Assembly (NCBI GenBank): GCA_025353725.1
Contig: JANXOF010000072.1
Span: 1 to 63,735, forward strand
Direction: 5' to 3'
DNA from: Polyangiaceae bacterium
GTDB lineage: Bacteria > Myxococcota_A > Polyangia > Polyangiales > Polyangiaceae
DNA length: 63,735 bases
Below, one piece after another: positions 1 to 10,107 of the stretch (positions within the stretch are counted from its first letter, which is position 1; every line of letters starts with the position of its first letter). The position numbers and the translations under genes are program-made. The notes below the pieces were generated by a model. The model worked only from the letters and a program-made list of their open reading frames with translations, did no database searches and was not told the origin of the DNA.

Positions 1-2
1 AG

Positions 3-1079
3 CGGGACGATCTGCTCGCGTGCGATATGCGCGAGCGGCTCTTTCGCGTCCTGGATTACATGATCCCGGTCGCCTCGGCGGTCGAGTACGCGCACCTCAT
101 TCGCAATATCTGCCACCGCGACATCAAGCCGGCGAATATCCTGGTTGGATTGCCCGACGCGAGCCTCCGCGGCTCGACGCTCGAGATTCGCCTCGCGGAT
201 TTCAACGTCGCGAAGCTCGCCGACGAAGAGGTTCACTTCGGCCTCACTCAAATGAGAGCTGCGGTCCCCGGAACTCTCTTTTTCCAGAGCCCAGAGCAAG
301 AAACGAACATCATCGAACTTTTGGTGAACGTGCAGCAGGGACAGCCCGAGGTCGAGTACTTCGAGGACTTTTACATTCAAATTGCGAAGAACGACTCCTT
401 CTCCCTTTTCAACCGGGGCGAACAGTATCCAGTTCTTTACGCCGACCGCGCACGGAAGCGGCTCGTACTCGGCCGACCCTTCCGCGAATCATCCGAAACG
501 AACGTGCGCGCTCGGATCCAGAAAAGCGTCGGCCGACCCGCAGACATCTACTCCCTCGGTGCGACGCTCTACTACCTCACGAGCGGCGCCTACGCGAACC
601 CAAAGACGCTTTACGACGCGTTCCACAAGTTTATCGAATACGAGCGGGCGGACGAGAACAACACGATTGAGGCTTATCTGCGCCACGAATACAGTGTCAT
701 CAACTCGCTCCGCGCGCCAAAATCCCAGGACGGCACCCCGGAGGTGGCGCCTGCCGACCGATTCTTCTCCTACAAGCAGTTCCTCGATGGCAACGGCGAG
801 CTCATTGATCCGAGTGTCATGCTCATCATTGCAAAGTGCATGATCCGCAACAAGCCCGACAGTTACTGTCAAGCTCACGACCTCGAAACACGAGGGATCT
901 CTGACGTCGTCACCGACCTCATCAACCTTTACTCGCTCTACGGGTTCCAACCCGGCGCGCGACCGACACACCTCGTCCACCGAACCCACGCGACACGCGG
1001 AGCTTTCAAAGGCCGCGTCACGAGTCGCCTTCGTCGGATGTGGCTCGGATTCGCGGCCCTGTTTAGGAAACGACCGTAG
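3..1079 (+). CDS. Ser/Thr protein kinase, C-terminal part (left edge)
   Basis: The frame is open to the left edge, so the N-lobe (glycine loop and catalytic lysine) lies outside the window. The catalytic loop HRDIKPAN is at about 117-140, so the phosphotransfer Asp and Lys are present. The metal-binding DFG is replaced by DFN (LADFNVAKL, about 195-221). An APE-like SPEQE follows, then a long insertion, then DIYSLGATLYYL of the F-helix. The family is the Hanks-type (eukaryotic-like) kinases common in myxobacteria. The C-terminus is basic, with no membrane segment seen. The role is unknown; activity may be reduced by the DFN change. A strong hairpin follows the gene. Confident as a kinase, unsure whether fully active. 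Confidence 0.85.
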   Translation, partial: RDDLLACDMRERLFRVLDYMIPVASAVEYAHLIRNICHRDIKPANILVGLPDASLRGSTLEIRLADFNVAKLADEEVHFGLTQMRAAVPGTLFFQSPEQETNIIELLVNVQQGQPEVEYFEDFYIQIAKNDSFSLFNRGEQYPVLYADRARKRLVLGRPFRESSETNVRARIQKSVGRPADIYSLGATLYYLTSGAYANPKTLYDAFHKFIEYERADENNTIEAYLRHEYSVINSLRAPKSQDGTPEVAPADRFFSYKQFLDGNGELIDPSVMLIIAKCMIRNKPDSYCQAHDLETRGISDVVTDLINLYSLYGFQPGARPTHLVHRTHATRGAFKGRVTSRLRRMWLGFAALFRKRP

Positions 1080-1150
1080 CGCGCCCAACGGAGCTAGCTC
1101 ATCCAACGGCGAGGAACACGCAGCACGAATGCGCGCGGACAGAGGCGCAG

Positions 1151-1192
1151 AAACGCAAAAAGCGGTCCGAAGCTCGGGCCGCTTTTGCGTTT
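1151..1192. terminator. hairpin between convergent genes
   Basis: Left arm 1151-1168 and right arm 1176-1192 pair over about 17 bases with one bulged A and one G-T pair, around a 7-base loop. The arms carry A-rich and T-rich stretches on both strands. It lies between the kinase ending at 1079 and the H1-like gene ending at 1232 on the other strand, so it could terminate both. Confidence 0.7.
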
Positions 1193-1231
1193 GTGAATGC
1201 GAGCGTCGCCGCGATGGGCTGCCCGCGTCTC

Positions 1232-1495
1232 TTACTCTTCGCCGTCGTCACCCTTGCTGCCGCGTGCCTTCGCAGAGCGGTCGACGCCGGCGCTCACAAT
1301 GTCCCGAGAGCGTCCGCCGGTCGCTTTTTTGGCAGCGGCCTTCTTCGGTGCCGCTTTCTTAGCCGCCGGCTTCTTCGCCGCGACCTTTTTCGCCGGGCTC
1401 TTCTTTGCGACGGCCTTCTTGGCTGCCGGTTTCGGTGCTGCGCTCTTCTTGGCCGCGGGCTTCTTCGCCGCTGCCGCCTTCTTCTTTGCCGCCAT
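1232..1495 (-). CDS. histone H1-like Lys/Ala-rich protein
   Basis: Encodes 87 residues. Residues 1-58 are almost only Ala, Lys and Pro in AAKK/PAAKK units; the last 29 are mixed and end acidic (DDGEE). Start chosen at ATG 1495 because AAGGGAG sits a few bases upstream; the longer open frame upstream overlaps the permease gene and is not expected. Such proteins resemble the C-tail of eukaryotic H1 and bacterial histone-like proteins that bind DNA without a globular fold. It probably binds nucleic acid non-specifically. A second protein of this type lies at the right edge of the window. Function is inferred from composition only. Confidence 0.8.
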   Translation of the reverse strand: MAAKKKAAAAKKPAAKKSAAPKPAAKKAVAKKSPAKKVAAKKPAAKKAAPKKAAAKKATGGRSRDIVSAGVDRSAKARGSKGDDGEE

Positions 1496-1605
1496 GATAT
1501 CTCCCTTCACGAACTCAAAGCCGATCGTCGCCGAGTAGCGCGGGCCACTGCGGTAACGAACTACGCCAGCATATCCAGACAACAGAAAAGTAAGTCGAGA
1601 TAAAT

Positions 1606-2427
1606 TCAGCTGCGCCCTGCGACTCCGCGAAGAAGATGCTTCTGAGCGACGGCGAAGAGGACGAGCACGGGGGCCGAGAGGACAACGTTCCCGGCCATCA
1701 CGACGTGCCATCGAACTCCACTTCCAGGCTCTTTCAAGAGAGCAATTCCAAGCGGGAGCGTCCGTACGGTCTCGTCCGTGGTCATCACGAGAGGCCAGAA
1801 GTAGTCCGCGTAGTGGAAGACGAAGCTGACTAAAAAAATCGACACAAGGGTCGGCCATAGCAGCGGACCGAGGATGCGGTAGATGATCGTCAGCTCCGAA
1901 GCGCCGTCGAGTCGCGCGGCCTCGATGATCTCGTTCGGCACGGCAACGAGCGCCTGGCGCACGAGGAAGGTGCCAAGGGCGCTCGCGGCGAACGGCAACA
2001 CGAGCGCCGCGAAGGTGTTCGTGAGCGACACCTTCGAGAGCATGAGGAACACGGGGACGAAGGTGACTTGCGCCGGGACCAGCAGGCAAGCGACGACGAG
2101 CGCGAACGCCGTCTTTCGGCCGACGAACCGAAGCTTGGCGAGGGCGTACCCCGCAGGTAACGCCAGGACTATCTGTAGGAGGCCAATCGTCGTCGCCGTC
2201 GCCAACGACACCGCGAGGTAGCGCGCGACCGGTAGGAGCTCGAAGACTTCGCGGTAGGCGCTCAGTTGAGCATGCTCCGGAAACGGAGCCGCCGGATGGC
2301 GCGCGATTTCGCCGAGCGTTTTCAGCGACGTCGTCACCATCCAGCCGTAGGGAAGCAACCAAACGGCCGCAGCGAAGGAGGCGAGGACCTTGACGCCGAC
2401 GAGCGAGGGAGGCCGACGAACGCTCAA
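1606..2427 (-). CDS. carbohydrate ABC transporter permease, MalG/UgpE type
   Basis: Inner-membrane permease of about 273 residues with around six hydrophobic segments and the EAA loop EAARLDGASELTIIYR that contacts the ATPase. The start TTG at 2427 overlaps the TGA of the upstream permease (TTGA), which decides the start; the longer open frame runs into that gene. It is the last gene of an operon of ATPase, binding protein, permease, permease. It belongs to the CUT1 group (sugars, glycerol-3-phosphate, oligosaccharides). The substrate cannot be read from sequence. Confidence 0.88.
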   Translation of the reverse strand: MSVRRPPSLVGVKVLASFAAAVWLLPYGWMVTTSLKTLGEIARHPAAPFPEHAQLSAYREVFELLPVARYLAVSLATATTIGLLQIVLALPAGYALAKLRFVGRKTAFALVVACLLVPAQVTFVPVFLMLSKVSLTNTFAALVLPFAASALGTFLVRQALVAVPNEIIEAARLDGASELTIIYRILGPLLWPTLVSIFLVSFVFHYADYFWPLVMTTDETVRTLPLGIALLKEPGSGVRWHVVMAGNVVLSAPVLVLFAVAQKHLLRGVAGRS

Positions 2428-3299
2428 CCGCCACGCTCCACACCACGTGCCCGCCACGCCCGAAGCTGGACGATCGCGAGGAGCGAAAGTGCGAGAAAGT
2501 ACACCACGGAAAGCGCGCTGGCGCGTCCGACACGCAGGTTCATAAAGGCCTCCTCGTAGATGGCATAGACAAAGAGCGTCGTGGCTCGAGCCGGACCGCC
2601 GCCGGTCATGATGCGCACGACGTCGAAGGCCTGAAAACTCACGACGAGGCTCGTGGTCGCGACGAACGCAGCCGTTGGCTTGAGGCTTGGCCACGTAATC
2701 CACCGAAACCGCGCGAGTGCTCGTGCGCCGTCGAGCGAGGCTGCCTCGTGGAGAGCGCGGGGGACCGACCGGAGGCCCGCGAGAAACACCACCATCGCAT
2801 AGCCCGTGACCTTCCAGATGGTCACGCCCGCGAGGGTAAGAAGAGCCGTGCGCGGGTCCGAAAGAAAGCCGATACGCGGCAGGTGCAACGCCCGTAAACC
2901 GGCGGCGACGACTCCGCGATCGGCGTCGAGCAGCAGCATCCACAGGAGCGCGACGGCGACCCAGCTCACGACGTAAGCGCTAAAAATGCACGTGCGGACG
3001 AAGGCGAAGAACCGACCCGGCCGGTCGAGAAGCAGCGCGAGCCCCAGCCCGAGCGCCATGGACCCACTGACGACGAGCGCGCTGTATCCGAGGGTACGAC
3101 CGAGGATGCGCGTGAGGTCTCCATCGTCTCCAAGCGCAACGTAGTTGCTCGCGCCTACGAACGTGGGCGGTGTCAGCATGTCCCACGCAAACAGACTTTC
3201 GTAGGCCGCAAGGCCAAGAGGGACGAACACGAAGAGCGTCCACACCACGACGGAAGGACCGAGCATAAGCCACGGGTGGCTCGCGGAGCGGGGCTTCAT
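2424..3299 (-). CDS. carbohydrate ABC transporter permease, MalF/UgpA type
   Basis: A 291-residue integral membrane protein with an N-terminal segment around WLMLGPSVVVWTLFVF, about six membrane spans and the EAA loop EAASLDGARALARFRWI. Its ATG overlaps the stop of the binding-protein gene by 4 bases (ATGA), and its own stop overlaps the next permease start, so translation is likely coupled. With the MalG-type partner it would form the channel of a CUT1 importer. Length fits UgpA-like permeases. Confidence 0.9.
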   Translation of the reverse strand: MKPRSASHPWLMLGPSVVVWTLFVFVPLGLAAYESLFAWDMLTPPTFVGASNYVALGDDGDLTRILGRTLGYSALVVSGSMALGLGLALLLDRPGRFFAFVRTCIFSAYVVSWVAVALLWMLLLDADRGVVAAGLRALHLPRIGFLSDPRTALLTLAGVTIWKVTGYAMVVFLAGLRSVPRALHEAASLDGARALARFRWITWPSLKPTAAFVATTSLVVSFQAFDVVRIMTGGGPARATTLFVYAIYEEAFMNLRVGRASALSVVYFLALSLLAIVQLRAWRARGVERGG

Positions 3300-4584
3300 C
3301 GGGCTCGAGCCGCGAGCGCGCGCGCCTCGCGAAGCACTACCCGCGCGTCACGGTCGACAAGCACGGCCTCCTCGAGACGCGGGTCGACGATGTCGCGCTC
3401 GATGCGAAAGAGCATCGGATCCCACGGCCACGCGTCGACGTTGACAAGCTGGCGCTGCGCGACGTCGTCGTTGGGGTGCTTCGTAAAAAACCCCGACGAG
3501 CGCATCCGCTCAACCGCGGCGGTCGTGATCGGGAGGTAGCCCGTGCGCGTGGCCATGAACGCCGCTTGCTCCGCGTCGCAAAAGAAGCGAAGAAAGGACG
3601 CCGCCGCCGCCTTCTCCTCGCCCGCGGCCTGCTTGACGACCACAAAAAAGGTCCCTCCCGTCGGAACGGAATACCGAATGTCTTTCGGGAGCGCCGCGGC
3701 GACCACCGGAAAGGCGGCGTTGTCTTCGAGGTAGCGAATGTAGGCCGTGCTCGTCCAAATAAACGCCGCACGTCCTCCGAGGAAGTCCTGATTGACGACG
3801 TTCCACGCGTCATAGTCGCGCCCCGGGGGAGGAGACATCACCTTGTCTCGGTGAACGAGATCTTGCCAAAGGCGGAGCGCCTTGATGCCTGCTTCGTCGC
3901 CTAAGGTCGGGCGGCCCTTGTCGTCGACAAGGGAGCCTCCGGCTTGCCCCAGCAGGGCGACCCAAAACCACCACGAAATAGGCACTTCGTAGCCCCAGCG
4001 GCGTCCTGGAACCGTGAGGGCCTTGGCGGTCTCGACGAGCTCGAGCCACGTCGTCGGCGGGCGCAGACCGGCTTTGTCGAAGATTTCGACGTTGCAATAC
4101 ATGAGGGGCGTCGAACGGTTGAGCGGAATGCCCACGAGCGGGCGCTCGGCGCCGCCGTGAAAGGCTCCAGACTGCGCGAGCGCGTCGACAAACGGGATCC
4201 CCCGCATTCCCGGGTAGTCATCGAGCGCCTCGAGGGTCCCCGCGCGCGCGAGGTAGGGCACGACCTCCGCCACGACATGACTGAGCGCGGGCGCCACGTT
4301 CGCCGCGATGGCCGTGCGCAACTTCGCGAGCGATTCGAAGTAGTCACCCTGGTAAACCGGCTCGACGACAATCTCGTCTTGCGACGCGTGAAAGCGCTTG
4401 ACGATTTCAAGGAGAACTTCGCGGTTTCGACCGCCGAGCGAAAACCAGAGACGTAGTCTTACGCGTCCCTTGGCGTCGCGCGTCGCGCGCTTGCAGCCCG
4501 ACGTCGTTCCCAACGCGGCAAGCGCCGCGAGCGAACCACCCGCCAAGAACCCCCGACGCGAGACGGAATGCCGCTCGCGGTCGC

Positions 4585-4588
<4 letters not shown>
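3296..4588 (-). CDS. ABC transporter solute-binding lipoprotein (Tat-type signal)
   Basis: A 430-residue extracellular solute-binding protein, family 1. The N-terminus has twin arginines (SVSRRGFLAGG, R11-R12), then a hydrophobic stretch and a lipobox ending at Cys32 (TTSGC). It should therefore be exported folded by Tat and lipid-anchored. The mature part shows typical family elements such as LRLWFSLGG near the N-terminus and SFLRFFCDAEQAAFM near the C-terminus. The start overlaps the ATPase stop by 4 bases. It would capture a carbohydrate-type ligand for the two permeases. Ligand unknown. Confidence 0.9.
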
Positions 4589-5733
<1,145 letters not shown>

Positions 5734-5782
5734 GTGCGCGTGGTGAGCGCGAAGACCGAGGAATGCATGCGCCGCGGAGCCG

Positions 5783-6538
5783 TCACGAGCCTCCCTCCCA
5801 CCACGACTTCGCGAACGCGAGATCCTGAAGTGTGTCGAGTTCCATATACCCGCCGTGGGTGTCGACCCGATGAAACGCGGAGCCGCGTTGAATCATTCGT
5901 TGAAACAAGTGAATGAGGTAGGCCTTGGCAAAAGGTCGATCGCCAAGCGTCGCGCAGTGGGCCTTTGCCTCGTCGTAGGCCTCCATCAGCTCAAGCGCGC
6001 CCGCGGGCGAGAACTTGGCTACGCCAATGAACTCCCCCGACGCCTCTTCCGAACGAATCGTGCGCGACATGTCGACCACGCGATCGCCCTCCGCACGCAT
6101 CTTTTCGGCGTCGCTTTCAGGATGATTCGTACGGCGCACGTAACGCCTTCGCCAGTCCGTATCGCACGCCACTACCTTGTCTGCACGTGAAGCAACAAGT
6201 GCGCTCACCACCGCACCTCGATAGAGAATGTCCGTGTACGACGACACGAATCCCGTGCCGAGGTACGCGCGTGCGTACATCAGCGAGGCGAGAATATTGT
6301 TATTGGGCCAATCCGTGTTTTCGACAAAGGTGAATTCCGGATAGCGCGCGCGAAGAACCTCGGCTTTGTAGCCGCAGATGTAAACGACATCTTTTCTAGC
6401 AAATCCCGCCTCGCCAAGTGAATCGAGAATCCACTCGATCATCGGCTTGCCCATCACGTGGACGAGCGTTTTGGGAAGGTCGTCCGTCTGGTGCTCGAGC
6501 CGGCTGCCGCGACCGGCACCAATCAAAATAGGGCGCAT
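5783..6538 (-). CDS. sugar-phosphate/phosphocholine-type nucleotidyltransferase
   Basis: A 251-residue nucleotidyltransferase of the GT-A-like fold. The start opens directly into the nucleotide-binding loop: MRPILIGAGRGSRL, followed by DLPKTLVHVMGKPMIEW. The later SSYTDILY matches the segment that binds the metal in choline-phosphate cytidylyltransferase-like (LicC-type) enzymes. ATG 6538 was chosen because the fold starts there and AGAAGG lies just upstream; ATG 6562 is an alternative. It precedes the ABC importer by 49 bases, so the two may share a transcript. The activated alcohol or sugar phosphate is not determined. An IGAG loop replaces the usual LAAG. Confidence 0.8.
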   Translation of the reverse strand: MRPILIGAGRGSRLEHQTDDLPKTLVHVMGKPMIEWILDSLGEAGFARKDVVYICGYKAEVLRARYPEFTFVENTDWPNNNILASLMYARAYLGTGFVSSYTDILYRGAVVSALVASRADKVVACDTDWRRRYVRRTNHPESDAEKMRAEGDRVVDMSRTIRSEEASGEFIGVAKFSPAGALELMEAYDEAKAHCATLGDRPFAKAYLIHLFQRMIQRGSAFHRVDTHGGYMELDTLQDLAFAKSWWEGGS

Positions 6539-6636
6539 GAGACCTTCTGTTCTATCGGCCATCGCCTCGCATCTCAACCCCGAGCGGCGTGCCTCCCGCT
6601 TCTGCGCCATCGACACGATGGTGATACGGTTCCGGC

Positions 6637-7443
6637 GTGAGTCTTACGCTCGGCTTCGTGACAGACCTGCACTTCGGCCCAGAGGCCTATCACGAGGGCA
6701 AACTGCGCAAGCTGTCGCATCAGGCCGAAGCGCTCACGCGTGACGTGGTGCATCGAATGAACGAGCGTTGGCGGCCGGATCTGCTGGTGAACCTCGGCGA
6801 CGTCGTAGAAGACGAGAGCCGAGAGGTGGACCTCACCCGATACGCGGCATGCCAAGGCATTCTCCGGCAAGCCAATGCGGAGCTTGTGAACGTCGCGGGC
6901 AACCACGATCTGGTCCACCTCACCCGAACGGATCTCTCGCGCTTTTGGCAACGCGAGGGACCCCTTTTCTACGCACTCGACCGCGAGGGCTTTCACTTGA
7001 TCGTCCTTCACACGATGGAGCGAAAAGACGTCGACGTGTGCCTTCCCAAGGCGCAGCTCGAATGGTTAAAGAACGACCTCGCGCGCACCAAGAGCCCGAC
7101 CGTCGTACTCATGCACCACAGCGCGAGCGAGCAAGATCTCAACGACTCTTTTTGGTTCCACAACGCCCCCCACCTCGCGCGGGTCAAAGAGCGCGCCGAC
7201 TTGCGGTCGATTCTGCAAGAAAGCGGGCGCGTGCGAGCCGTTTTTAACGGCCACTTGCATCGCAATCACCTCGACGTCATCGGTGGCATTCCCTACATTA
7301 CCCTCCAAAGTCTGATTGAGAACCTCGACGAAGACGCACCGGGCCGGCCCGCAGCTTCGCACGCCGTAGCGACACTCACGGACTCGCGGCTCGTGGTCCG
7401 CGTGCACGGGAACGACCCGGCGCGCTACCAATTCGACGTTTGA
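6637..7443 (+). CDS. metallophosphoesterase
   Basis: A 268-residue calcineurin-like phosphoesterase with all metal motifs in order: DLH (D10, H12), LGDVVED, AGNHD, MHHS and GHLHRNH. No signal peptide, so cytoplasmic. The start is GTG 6637. It is divergent from the nucleotidyltransferase with 98 bases between starts, which could hold a shared control region. Family members hydrolyse phosphomono- or diesters (including cyclic nucleotides and glycerophosphodiesters). The neighbourhood suggests the ester arriving by the importer, but this is inference. Confidence 0.88.
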   Translation: MSLTLGFVTDLHFGPEAYHEGKLRKLSHQAEALTRDVVHRMNERWRPDLLVNLGDVVEDESREVDLTRYAACQGILRQANAELVNVAGNHDLVHLTRTDLSRFWQREGPLFYALDREGFHLIVLHTMERKDVDVCLPKAQLEWLKNDLARTKSPTVVLMHHSASEQDLNDSFWFHNAPHLARVKERADLRSILQESGRVRAVFNGHLHRNHLDVIGGIPYITLQSLIENLDEDAPGRPAASHAVATLTDSRLVVRVHGNDPARYQFDV

Positions 7444-7448
7444 AAAGG

Positions 7449-8861
7449 CTATTCAGTGCGACCCGTGCGACCTGTGCGAGCTGTGCGAGCTGTGCGAGCT
7501 GTGCGAGTCTTGGAGGCGAACAGGAGATAGACCGGCGCTCCTGCTAAAAGCACGCCGAAACTCTTGAGGCATTCGGCCGGACGAGCCCATACCATTGAGA
7601 CGGCAATCGCAAGATTGGCAAGGATGTAAAGTGCCGGAACCCACGGGTACCCTGCCGCGCGGTACGGCCGTGCGCGGGTCGGGTCGCGAAAGCGAAGCAC
7701 ATAGAGCGCGCTGGTATCCGCGAGGGTCGCGAGGACAATCGCAAACGTTGTGTACTCAAGCACCCGGCGGAGGTTGCCCTGAAACACGAGCACAAGGACC
7801 GACGCCGTGAGCGCCTGCACGATGACGGCAAGCCAAGGGGTCTTCGCGCGCGCGCTAAGTGAGGCTGCCACGCGGAAGAAGAGGCCGTCTTTTGCCATCG
7901 CATAAGCGATTCGAGGACCGACGAGCACATTGGCATTCAAACAGCCGAAGATCGACACGAGCATGATGGCCGCGACGAGACGGCCGCCGATGGAACCAAA
8001 GAGCACACTGCCGGCGACAGGCCCCACGGCCGGCATGCCCTCCTCCCCTGCGGAAAGCGCCGTCATCCCCACGGCGTAGACAAACGTAGTCGTGACGAGC
8101 AAGTAGATCGCCGTGCACACGCCAAGCCCCCAAAAAAGCGACCGGGGAAGGTTCCGGCCAGGCTTGTCGATCTCACCTGCGACGTACACACTCGCATTCC
8201 ACCCGAGGTACGAAAAGATGACCGGGGCGAGCGCTGCGCCAAAGTCTGCCAACGTCACGTGCCCCTTACCCGCGAACGGATTCACCGCCGCGCGAGCGTG
8301 TCCGACAAGAGGACCGAGCACGACGACGAGCACGAGCGCCGCGATTTTCAAGTAGGCCGTTATCGTGTTGAGCTTCGCGCCCGCCTTGGTCGCATAAGCG
8401 TTGACCGCCGTGGCGATCCAGATCAGCGCAATAGCGACGGCCAGTGCGGCGCGCGGCCCGACGTCGACGAAACTCGAAAGCGAAATTGTGAAGCCAAGCG
8501 CGAGAGTCGCGACGGTTCCGGCGAAGATCGCAAAGAACGAAAGCCACCCGACGAGGAATCCCGCCATCGGGTGGTAGGCCGCGCGTAAGTAGACATAATT
8601 ACCGCCCGCTTTGGGGAACATCGCACCGAGCTCGGCGTTTGCGAGGGCTCCTGCGAGGGCGAGAACTCCGCCCGCGAGCCACGCCGCCGCGAACCACGCC
8701 GGGTGTGGGAGGAGCTTTGCGACACCCCCGGGCGTGAGGAAAATGCCGACACCAATGACCGAAGAGACGACAAGCATGGTCGCATCTCTCAACGAGAGAA
8801 TGCGCGGGAGGTCGGCCTCTGTCTCGCTTTCGTTCTCGGCGCGTTCGCCCGGCTGCGCCAT
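7449..8861 (-). CDS. APC-family amino acid permease
   Basis: About 470 residues with some twelve hydrophobic segments. The first contains the substrate-binding GVGIFLTPGGVA, and YVYLRAAYHPMAGFLVGW follows, typical of the amino acid/polyamine/organocation family. Start chosen at ATG 8861 (MAQPGERAEN); the open frame upstream lacks a membrane segment. The C-terminal tail is a run of Thr-Ala-Arg and Thr-Gly-Arg triplets coded by a 9-base tandem repeat. Probably an amino acid importer or exchanger in the inner membrane. Convergent with the metallophosphoesterase, 5 bases apart. Confidence 0.88.
   Translation of the reverse strand: MAQPGERAENESETEADLPRILSLRDATMLVVSSVIGVGIFLTPGGVAKLLPHPAWFAAAWLAGGVLALAGALANAELGAMFPKAGGNYVYLRAAYHPMAGFLVGWLSFFAIFAGTVATLALGFTISLSSFVDVGPRAALAVAIALIWIATAVNAYATKAGAKLNTITAYLKIAALVLVVVLGPLVGHARAAVNPFAGKGHVTLADFGAALAPVIFSYLGWNASVYVAGEIDKPGRNLPRSLFWGLGVCTAIYLLVTTTFVYAVGMTALSAGEEGMPAVGPVAGSVLFGSIGGRLVAAIMLVSIFGCLNANVLVGPRIAYAMAKDGLFFRVAASLSARAKTPWLAVIVQALTASVLVLVFQGNLRRVLEYTTFAIVLATLADTSALYVLRFRDPTRARPYRAAGYPWVPALYILANLAIAVSMVWARPAECLKSFGVLLAGAPVYLLFASKTRTARTARTARTGRTGRTE
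7456..7509. repeat. 9-bp tandem repeat at the permease 3' end
   Basis: Six copies of a 9-base unit starting gtgcga; three copies (7474-7500) are identical (gtgcgagct). It encodes the TAR/TGR tail of the permease. Copy-number change would lengthen or shorten the tail without breaking the frame. Confidence 0.85.
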
Positions 8862-8946
8862 AGCCGTCACTGTAGGAGCAAACGCTTCCCGCGTTTCACG
8901 GAAACGAAGGCCGAAGACTGTGCCCGCGCAACCAAGGGAGGTAGAA

Positions 8947-9612
8947 ATGGCGACCATGACTTCCCGTGTCGATGTGCGCGCCTCACGTGCTCTAGGTTAC
9001 CGTCGTCTTGCGACTCCACTGACTCAGCTTGGAAGATGGCTAACCGTTGCGGCGTTCTCGCTGCCGGTTACCACGACGTTCGCCACGGCGATCGCCACGA
9101 CGGCGTGCGCCCCGCGAGCCACCGAGGACCCGAGCACGCCCGTTCAAGCCCGCACGAGCGAGACAACGATCGGAGCGTTTGCAGTGTCGACGGAGAACCT
9201 GAACGTCGACAAAGTGGGGCTCCGCGATGGTTTTCTCAAACCTGACGGCAATCGGGACCTTGCGTTCACGGCCACGATCAACGGGCCGTTCAAAGCGCTT
9301 TTCGTCGTCTCGACGAATGTGAAAGGTGAGCCGGTCTACGGCTTGCGCGCCGACACGCTGGTCGGTTCGGACGAAATCCCGCCCGAGCTCGGAGGGGTCA
9401 TCGACACGGGCAAGATGACGATCGGCATCGGCGTTGTCGAAGACGGAAAGTTCATCAACGCAGACAGCGGCGCGGCCCGCGGCGGTTCTGGCCCCCACAG
9501 CCTAACTCTTTACGTCGCGAATACGGCGACACTCCAGGCTGGCAGCTACGTCCGGGTTTACGTCAAGACCGAGGACAATGCGATCCTTTCGGGACCGATT
9601 ACTCCCTACTGA
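8947..9612 (+). CDS. hypothetical exported or lipid-anchored protein
   Basis: A 221-residue protein of unknown function. ATG 8947 is preceded by AGGGAGG at good spacing. The N-terminus is basic, then a hydrophobic stretch (VAAFSLPVTTTFATAIATTAC) ending at a cysteine that could be a weak lipobox. The mature part has two similar beta-rich halves, with TATINGPFKALFVVS and the C-terminal YVRVYVKTEDNAILSGP, suggesting an immunoglobulin-like sandwich. Its start lies 85 bases from that of the divergent permease. No family recognised. Confidence 0.75.
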   Translation: MATMTSRVDVRASRALGYRRLATPLTQLGRWLTVAAFSLPVTTTFATAIATTACAPRATEDPSTPVQARTSETTIGAFAVSTENLNVDKVGLRDGFLKPDGNRDLAFTATINGPFKALFVVSTNVKGEPVYGLRADTLVGSDEIPPELGGVIDTGKMTIGIGVVEDGKFINADSGAARGGSGPHSLTLYVANTATLQAGSYVRVYVKTEDNAILSGPITPY

Positions 9613-9681
9613 GCGCCGGTTGCGTCGTGAACGCAGGGAGAGGCTTCGCGAAGCCGTTTTCGTAGTCTAGAGTGCTGAGTC

Positions 9682-10107
9682 ATGACGATCCGCGGCTGGA
9701 ATGATTCGTGGCAGGCCGTGTTCGAGGCTCTCGGGCGCATGAAGGCGTCGTGGCCGACGCGCGGGTGGAGCTGGGACCCGCGTCTCCACTGCTGCACGTC
9801 CTCCTTCACGACGGAACAAGAACCTGCCGCACGGGCCGCCACGCAGCTCGCCCTCCCGACGGAGTGGGTGCCTGCGACGATCGTTCGGGCGCCGCAGCCA
9901 CTGCGCGACGTGGTCGAGCGCGCCGGAGGTGTGCGACAAGGGCAGCTCGTGCTCTCTAGCGGTCCTCACGGCGGTCTCCTGGTCTACGGTCTTTGGTGGC
10001 CGTGGGGCGACGGTGAAACCGTTTCGCTTCGCGTGGGCCTCGCGGATGTCGACCCCCTACGCGAGCCTTCGCTCAAGTTCCGGGACGTGTTCGGCGTGAC
10101 GTTCTAA
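9682..10107 (+). CDS. hypothetical protein
   Basis: A 141-residue cytosolic protein with no signal peptide or membrane segment. Several Trp residues (RGWNDSWQAVFEAL, GLWWPWGDGE) and a predicted alpha/beta mix. Codon use matches the neighbours, and the gene ends 4 bases into the convergent exonuclease gene. No family recognised. Confidence 0.7.
   Translation: MTIRGWNDSWQAVFEALGRMKASWPTRGWSWDPRLHCCTSSFTTEQEPAARAATQLALPTEWVPATIVRAPQPLRDVVERAGGVRQGQLVLSSGPHGGLLVYGLWWPWGDGETVSLRVGLADVDPLREPSLKFRDVFGVTF

Noticed and set aside
1496-2533. Long open frame joined to the H1-like protein
   Set aside because: Antisense-like Arg/Ser/Pro composition within the permease genes; ATG 1495 with a good ribosome site explains the real gene.
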